This document shows, piece by piece, positions 58,681-64,000 of a DNA stretch of 64,000 nucleotides. This DNA comes from Rhinopomastus cyanomelas. Lineage: Eukaryota > Chordata > Aves > Bucerotiformes > Rhinopomastidae. The notes beneath the pieces are model-generated. The model searched no databases. It had not been told where the DNA came from and saw only the letters and a program-made list of their open reading frames with translations. The stretch spans positions 372,001-436,000 of the forward strand of contig VXBP01008606.1 of NCBI GenBank assembly GCA_013400115.1. The letters are read 5' to 3'. The position numbers were made by a program, and so were the translations under genes. Within the stretch, counting starts at the first letter, position 1; each line of letters starts with the position of its first letter.

Positions 58681-58815
58681 ACTCCTTCACTGGAGATGTT
58701 TAAGACCCACCTGGATGCGTTCCTGTGTGACTTGGTCTAGGTGACCCTGCTGTGGCAGGGGGATTGGACTAGATGATCTTTTGAGGTGCCTTCCCATCCC
58801 TAATGATTCTATGAT
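58681..58815 (+). mobile_element. CR1 LINE 3' end, about 135 bases
   Basis: From CTCCTTCACTGGAGATG to the 3' UTR and GATTCTATGATA. The ORF2 end still encodes FLCDLV before TAG. Confidence 0.93.
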
Positions 58816-59180
58816 ACATGTTCTATGCAACAGCCATTCTCTCCTGCTACTGTTCACACTTAGTGTCTAAACCACCCTCTGGTACCTCCTGCAACAACAA
58901 TTCTGTCTCGAGGCTGTACTTTCAATAGGAGAGGACCAAACCTCGAGCATTTTGGTGCACAGCTGCAGAAGTGCCTGTTTTGGAGCTCTGCTTCACATGC
59001 AGCTCCCTTGATACTGTTTGTCTACTTTGACAAATTTGCCTTAAAACCAAAATACTTCATTTTTTTAAGTTTCAGGTCCCAAACCTAAATGATTTCTCCC
59101 CATTGATATTTCAGGGCTAAAACAAGCACTAAAACATTCCTCACCTGAGACTGACTCCCCCTCAGGTATGCAGCTCTAAG
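58816..59180. other. unique non-coding sequence
   Basis: Nothing recognisable. Confidence 0.5.
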
Positions 59181-59279
59181 ACTCTTCATATCTAGGCTCA
59201 TTCCCAACAATTTTAATGAGCAACAATTTTAATGAGCACTCTTCATATCTAGGCTCATTCCCAACAATTTTAATGAGCA
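59181..59279. repeat. nested tandem duplication (42-base and 16-base units)
   Basis: An exact 42-base segment occurs at 59181-59222 and 59238-59279 (start-to-start distance 57). Between and inside them, a 16-base unit AACAATTTTAATGAGC is also tandemly repeated (59206-59221, 59222-59237). Two successive slippage or duplication events explain it. The copies are identical, so the event is recent or an assembly artefact. Confidence 0.95.
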
Positions 59280-61195
59280 AATGCTATCAGCCCAGTACCT
59301 CACCACTTCCCACCTTTTTTTTTTAAAAACTACTCAATCTCTTCTTGTCTCAGGAAGGGGAATATGTGTTCATTTTTAATAGTTATGATTAATAGTTTGA
59401 AAATTCCCTCCTCTCCCCATTCAATGGAATGAATCCCTGGAAAAGCAAAACCTATGGTTTTCACAAAGCTCTGTCTTATTGCTGTACAGATGTCTGCTGT
59501 GGTGGGCTGCATGCCTCAAGGACTAAGTATTCTCACAGAGCATGGCACTAGTGCTTGCCAGGAGGAGCAGGGAGCCAGCCCTCGGCATGTCCAGGTATGG
59601 TGAATTCTGCTGCAGGGACTTCATGACCAGTGCCACGCAAGCCAGATTCTGCCTCTCCGTGTTCAAAAATCCCTGTTCTTAAAACAGCACAGAGTTTAGC
59701 TCTTCCAAACTGCAGACAGGAAACGCCTGACTTCATCCAGACTGGTGCCTCTTGGAGAGGACATGGGCCAAATAAGCATGGCTGAGAGCAGAGCTCCTGT
59801 CCTCACCTGCTGCCCAACTTCTTACGCCCTGCCTGCTGACACTTTTGGATAGATCCTTGCAAATGAAGCACACGTCGGGGGGTTGGTGTGTGGCTGCTCT
59901 GCAGTGCCAGCAAGTAACCAGCGGGAGGTGAGGTTGGTCCACTTTCAGGCAAAAACCCCTCCAGCTCAGTTAGAAGCAGCTTCCTGTTTGCTCTACCCAG
60001 GAAATGAGAGGAGCAGGTCTTCGATGGAAATTTTTCACGGCCTCAGCTAAAAATAGCAGCGAGGTAAAAGAAGTGGGCACCCACTCTTACAGGGTCATTT
60101 CCTTTCTGAAAACAAGTGGGCTCACTCCGTGGGCGAATTAATTTATCAACACGCACGTTTGCGCAGCCAGCGTACCCAAAGCTCTGGCTCTGAGTTTCAC
60201 TGAATGCAGCCACCACCCGTCAGCCAACAGCCGTCTTCGTCTCGAAAGGGTTAAATATTTAGTGAAAAATTAGCAGACAACTAAACGGTGTTTATTAAAC
60301 CTACAGCCCATTGAGTTGTCTGGGTTTCCTTCACTTTCTCAGCCTGAGCTATAAGCAAAGTGAAACCTGTTGTGCAGGACCAGCAGACCACAAGCCCAGA
60401 GTCTGGCCAGTGCGGGGGCCTCTGCTCGACAGCTCTGAGCAGGTGGGATGGTGCGGTGAAGGGCTTACTCAGCCTGCAGACTTCACTTTCCCTCCTGGGT
60501 GCTGCACGGCAGGTCAGGAGTGGGTTTTGTGGGCTGAGGTTACAGGGGGACTGCAAACTGTAAAGAGCTAGAGTTGCAGGGAAACAGTATGAAACATTAA
60601 ACCCCCACAGACAGGCTGCAGGACTGTGCCCTGGTGCAGCTGGACCTTCTCAGTGCAAGCTCTTGCCAGTGACAAATTGGACTTCAGTTATAAGCACCTG
60701 AATACCAAGAGAGCTTCCTGTTACTAGGTTGCTTGAAAGTCCCACAGTCACCCTGAATTACCTCTAAATCCAAATGATGGGAAGTTAGGAGCGGTTTAAG
60801 CTAGGCGACACCAGTCTGGCAGCTCTAAGGGAAAGGTGTGTAAATCAGTGACCGTCCTACCACAAAAAGTCCTAACCTAGAGCCAAAGCCCCTAAATCTA
60901 ATGGGTATATAAACATAAGAAGAATGGATCTCACGGCAAGCAGCTCCCTCTCAGCTTAGAGTAACCTCTAGACTGAGTCCAGTGAAACCACACATCTCTG
61001 GTGGTCTCCTCCAGATTTGGAAGCACATTGATCCAGACCCAGGTGTAATCTTGGTGACTTGGTTTTCAGTAGTAGGTGGAACAAAATCAGCAAGCAGAAG
61101 TGTATCTAAACTTCAGAGGAAGCTGGGATCATGCACTGAACTCCCATCTATCTTTCTGGTAGCATGGTTAATGTGTCTCATAATGTATCTCACTG
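59280..61195. other. 1.9 kb unique non-coding sequence
   Basis: Frames up to 91 codons near 60.3-60.57 kb lie on both strands without motifs. No repeat is recognised. Confidence 0.5.
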
Positions 61196-61425
61196 CATCT
61201 CGATGGTTCTCATTATTGGCTCATTTCTAGCAGAGAGGATATGGAGACAGTGTGATTAATAAATAAAATGTTATTATTTAAGGTTCCTGGCATGCAGCAG
61301 CTATGGAACACTCTGCTATTGATCCATTTAATGAGAGAGAGAACTGATTAAATGGGGCCATGAGGACATATGCAAAGATAATGCAAAGATTAAATCATTA
61401 AAAGGATATTGAAATTACAGCTGAC
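61196..61425. promoter_or_regulatory. candidate conserved enhancer with repeated octamer-like words
   Basis: ATGCAAAGAT occurs twice, at 61370-61379 and 61381-61390, 11 bases apart. Around it lie GATTAATAAATAAA (about 61252), TTATTATTTAAGG (about 61272) and ATTAAATCATTAAAAGG (about 61390). Octamer- or TCF-like words phased at one helical turn suggest a real binding array; conservation is untested. Confidence 0.33.
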
Positions 61426-63099
61426 ATCAGCCATCCAGACCAAGGAAATGCCTAGTTAGGCCTGAATCCATTCAGCATTGGAGATCCTCAAGCTAGCTGA
61501 ACGCTAGTCTGGCTGAAATCATGGGAGGATGCCTGAGATCTTCTAATCGCTCAGCTTTGATGGGTTTGAGTCAGTCTCTCGGGCTCCAGTCCTCAAAGGC
61601 ATTTAAGACTCTTAATTCACATCCTCTCAGATAGAAATCTGGACTATATTCACTCGCGGGATGGTAGTGCGTTGTATTAAATACCGAGCTGCAGCTAGTA
61701 GTCCAGAGACAGAAAGCAGTCTCCAGCTTTAGCTGGCAGTGAGTCAGGCTCCCTGTAATTGATTCTGTACATGCACATGCACTCATCACGCGCGCGCACA
61801 CTCACACACAGCACAGTATCAGCTTTTCCAGTGCTATTCCATGTATGTGTCTGGAATAACACCCATGAAGTTGGTGTTACCACAGCACTATACCCATGGC
61901 TGCGCCTGAGGACTTGTGACCCTTTGGGGAACTTGCAAAAGTGAGGGTCTCATCAGAGGAGACAAAGCTCAGCTCCACCAGGCTCCTCCCTGCACTAGCA
62001 GGATCCTGCAATAGTCCGCATTTGCTCTGCCGATGTGGCCAAGAGGCGTTTTCACATGCAAACACACGGCACGCAGAGAGGAACCACTGGCAGAACAGGG
62101 ACCGGAAAGAAAGCTGAACCCTGAATTTTCAGCGTGCCCTCAAAACGTGACCAGGCAAACCATGATCCCAACATGGTTCTAGCTGCTGCCTGGGAACGAC
62201 CAGATGCTTTAGCCCAGCATGCACAACCCCATCTCTCCTTCCCTGCCCACCAGACCCCGGCTACTTCAGGACAGCTCTGTAATACACAAGTGGTGAAGAA
62301 AAGGAATGGAAAAAATTAAATTAAATCAAAGAAGATTTTAAACTCTTTAAGCCAAATTAAAAGGGGCATGACTGTTTAATTGGGGAAAAAAATAAATACA
62401 TAAAGGTTAAGAGAAACACACAGCTGGAGAAAAGGCAGAAAAATACCAATTACCTTTCTTTTTGATTGCTTGGATCAAAGATCACAGTCATTCTTTTTCA
62501 TATAATGTTTTGTATCCAGCTAAGGTGTGTATCTATCAGCTCTGAAAAAGATTTGCAAGACCATTTTTGAGAAAAAAAGGTAACCTTTGACCTATGTTGC
62601 AAGGCCAAATGTTAGTTTTCAGCTGCTCCTTCATTTTGTGGTTTAATTTATTATAAAAGGACATTTCAGCAAATACAATACATAAGGCAGAACTTAACCG
62701 CTGACCTTTCTGTTTGCTCAGATCCAGCACTAGATTTTCTTTTTCCCCCACTTTTCTCAATGGACATGATCTAAAAATAAGAACGCAAAAAATTGCACTG
62801 CTCAATCGGCCGCACAACATGCAAAATGCTGAGAATTTGATCTGAGACTTCAGAGGCACAGGAGGTCCATGTGTCCTGTAAGTCAGGTCAAAGACTAGTC
62901 ACTGCCTTTTGCAAAATGCAGTTATAGCGTCATCTCAGTGGCCCAAATGAAACGTGAGACATTTATGTCGGATCAAAAGTCAGTCCCTTTTAAATAAGAG
63001 AGCTAACCACGGTGCCCGTGTAAATTAGGCTTTGCCTCGATTGTGAAGAAGAGGAAAGATATGCGCAAAGAAATTATGAAAGTTACATCCTTTGCTTCC
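61426..63099. other. 1.7 kb unique non-coding sequence
   Basis: A short alternating CG/CA run lies near 61788-61808 (CGCGCGCGCACACTCACAC). A 107-codon minus-strand frame (62536-62859) carries no motif. No CR1 is present from 58.8 kb to the end of the window. Confidence 0.45.
61786..61810. repeat. CG/CA alternating purine-pyrimidine run
   Basis: CACGCGCGCGCACACTCACACAC is an alternating stretch of the kind that can adopt Z-DNA. Confidence 0.75.
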
Positions 63100-63270
63100 A
63101 GCAGACATAAGGTGATTTTTTTTTTCTCATAAAACGGCATTATTTAAAATTCTATTTCGCTTCTATTCTGTCTGATCTTTATAGGTGTCTTTTTAATTAA
63201 TCCTCAAAGCATTTGGCAAATGCAAAAGCTTCTGCAAAACCATGTGGAAATTAAAACAGTAATTGCAGCA
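63100..63270. promoter_or_regulatory. AT-rich candidate regulatory block
   Basis: CATTATTTAAAATTC, TTTTAATTAATCC (about 63190) and two near-copies of GCAAATGCAAAAGC-like words lie together in unique sequence. This is suggestive only. Confidence 0.22.
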
Positions 63271-63739
63271 TTAAGGAGGAAAAAAGTGCTTCTTAAGAAC
63301 TAAGTTAGTTGAGAGTGCAGGATTCAGAAGTGTCTTTGCTGCTGGATTTCGGGTGACTATATATAGAAAAGAAATATTTTACTTGGCTCCCTAAGATTGT
63401 ACAGCCACGTATCATACACTGGAACCTACCACACAGCCTAGTTTGTACTCTGCATCCTGGAAAATCAGCTTCTGCACACGTAAGCAGAGGACTAATTGGC
63501 TGGTAAAAGACAAACCTGGGTGCATCAGGCACAAGGACCCCAAATGCAACAAACTGAGTGGAGGGGAAAGTACCATGGTGGGGTGGGGGAGCTGTCTTCT
63601 AAATCAACATCAATGAAAGGCTTTTCTTCTAGAAAATGGGGACGTTCAACTACTAAGAGGTTCTTAGCTGTAAAGCTTTACTTTAGTGACATGTCAAAAA
63701 AAGGGTTTACTCCTTACTGAATTAATACCAACAGATGCA
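63271..63739. other. unique non-coding sequence
   Basis: A 74-codon plus-strand frame (63496-63720) has no motif. Nothing else is seen. Confidence 0.5.
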
Positions 63740-63975
63740 CCCTACAACTATTCTTCTGTGTGCTGTATCTTTGTAGTCTGTAGTGTAGACCTCTTCAATG
63801 CCATCCAGCCCAACAGCAATCGAGTCATCTGCGCTAATTAAGCAAGTGCTTGGAAGAAGTTACTGATCCCAGATGAAGTGGCAATTCAAGTTCCACGATG
63901 CATTTTTGCTAATAGTTCTAATAGGCTCGAAACCCATCGGCATCTTTCCACGAGTTTAACGTCATAACATAGATA
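63740..63975. promoter_or_regulatory. candidate conserved block with TAATTA, CAAGTG and CRE-like words
   Basis: GCTAATTAAGCAAGTGCTTGG (63834-63854) combines a homeodomain core and an NKX-like word, and TTAACGTCATAAC (63957-63969) contains a CRE-like half. The stretch 63770-63840 is open on both strands with protein-like composition (for example ADDSIAVGLDGIEEVYTTDY on minus), so a small exon cannot be excluded. Confidence 0.25.
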
Positions 63976-64000
63976 TCTGATGGAAAACAGAGTCTAAATA

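Noticed and set aside
1..64000. Search for prokaryote-type systems (operons, CRISPR, phage defence), tRNA or rRNA genes and LTR proviruses
   Set aside because: The CR1 content and lack of long coding frames indicate a vertebrate chromosome; no repeat-spacer array, cloverleaf or paired LTR was seen by eye.

Overview
The window looks like a piece of a bird chromosome that is almost entirely non-coding. The main evidence is 27 dispersed pieces of the avian CR1 non-LTR retrotransposon. Nearly all are cut short at the 5' end. They end in the CR1 3' UTR and, in the better-preserved copies, in the typical octamer-like terminal repeats of the ATTCTRTG type. By my tally they fill roughly 7.5 kb, about an eighth of the window, with 12 in plus and 15 in minus orientation. 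Twenty-three belong to one closely related group, recognisable by ATTAGGGATTGGAAGGG near the 3' end. Four (near 15.9, 23.4, 39.9 and 49.3 kb) belong to older, more diverged groups. A density this high would fit a CR1-rich lineage such as woodpeckers or hornbills, but that is a guess from density alone. I recognise no tRNA, rRNA, LTR element, bacterial-type operon or CRISPR array.

Layout. From 1 to 51.5 kb the sequence is unique intergenic or intronic DNA with CR1 pieces spread through it. Several short stretches rich in homeodomain-like TAATTA, SOX-like and octamer-like words look like candidate conserved enhancers (21.4, 25.7-26.06, 29.1, 61.2-61.4, 63.1-63.3 and 63.8-63.97 kb). The 3.5 kb between 51.6 and 55.1 kb has no CR1 and is A-rich on the plus strand. 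It has the form of a long minus-strand 3' UTR: a strong acceptor-like tract at about 55.02 kb, a Pumilio-type word, and an AATAAA followed by a GT-rich element at 51.88 kb. A second minus-strand acceptor at 57.976 kb precedes a short open frame. If either is real, the 3' part of an unidentified minus-strand gene lies in the last 12 kb. I could not name that gene.

No complete host protein-coding gene could be supported. The only protein sequence I recognise is CR1 ORF2: C-terminal tails in several copies, a longer stretch near 36.6-37.2 kb, and one endonuclease-domain remnant at 23.58-23.86 kb. Most other open frames (60-196 codons) are what chance gives in 64 kb and are left out.

The most interesting observations are structural. 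One CR1 has its endonuclease region joined almost directly to its 3' end. A double CR1 at 45.45-46.08 kb has a junction at a 5-bp GAGGT word that both parts share, as expected from template jumping. Closely spaced inverted CR1 pairs could fold into double-stranded RNA. A juxtaposed acceptor/donor at 25.735 kb resembles a recursive splice site. A nested tandem duplication lies at 59.18-59.28 kb.
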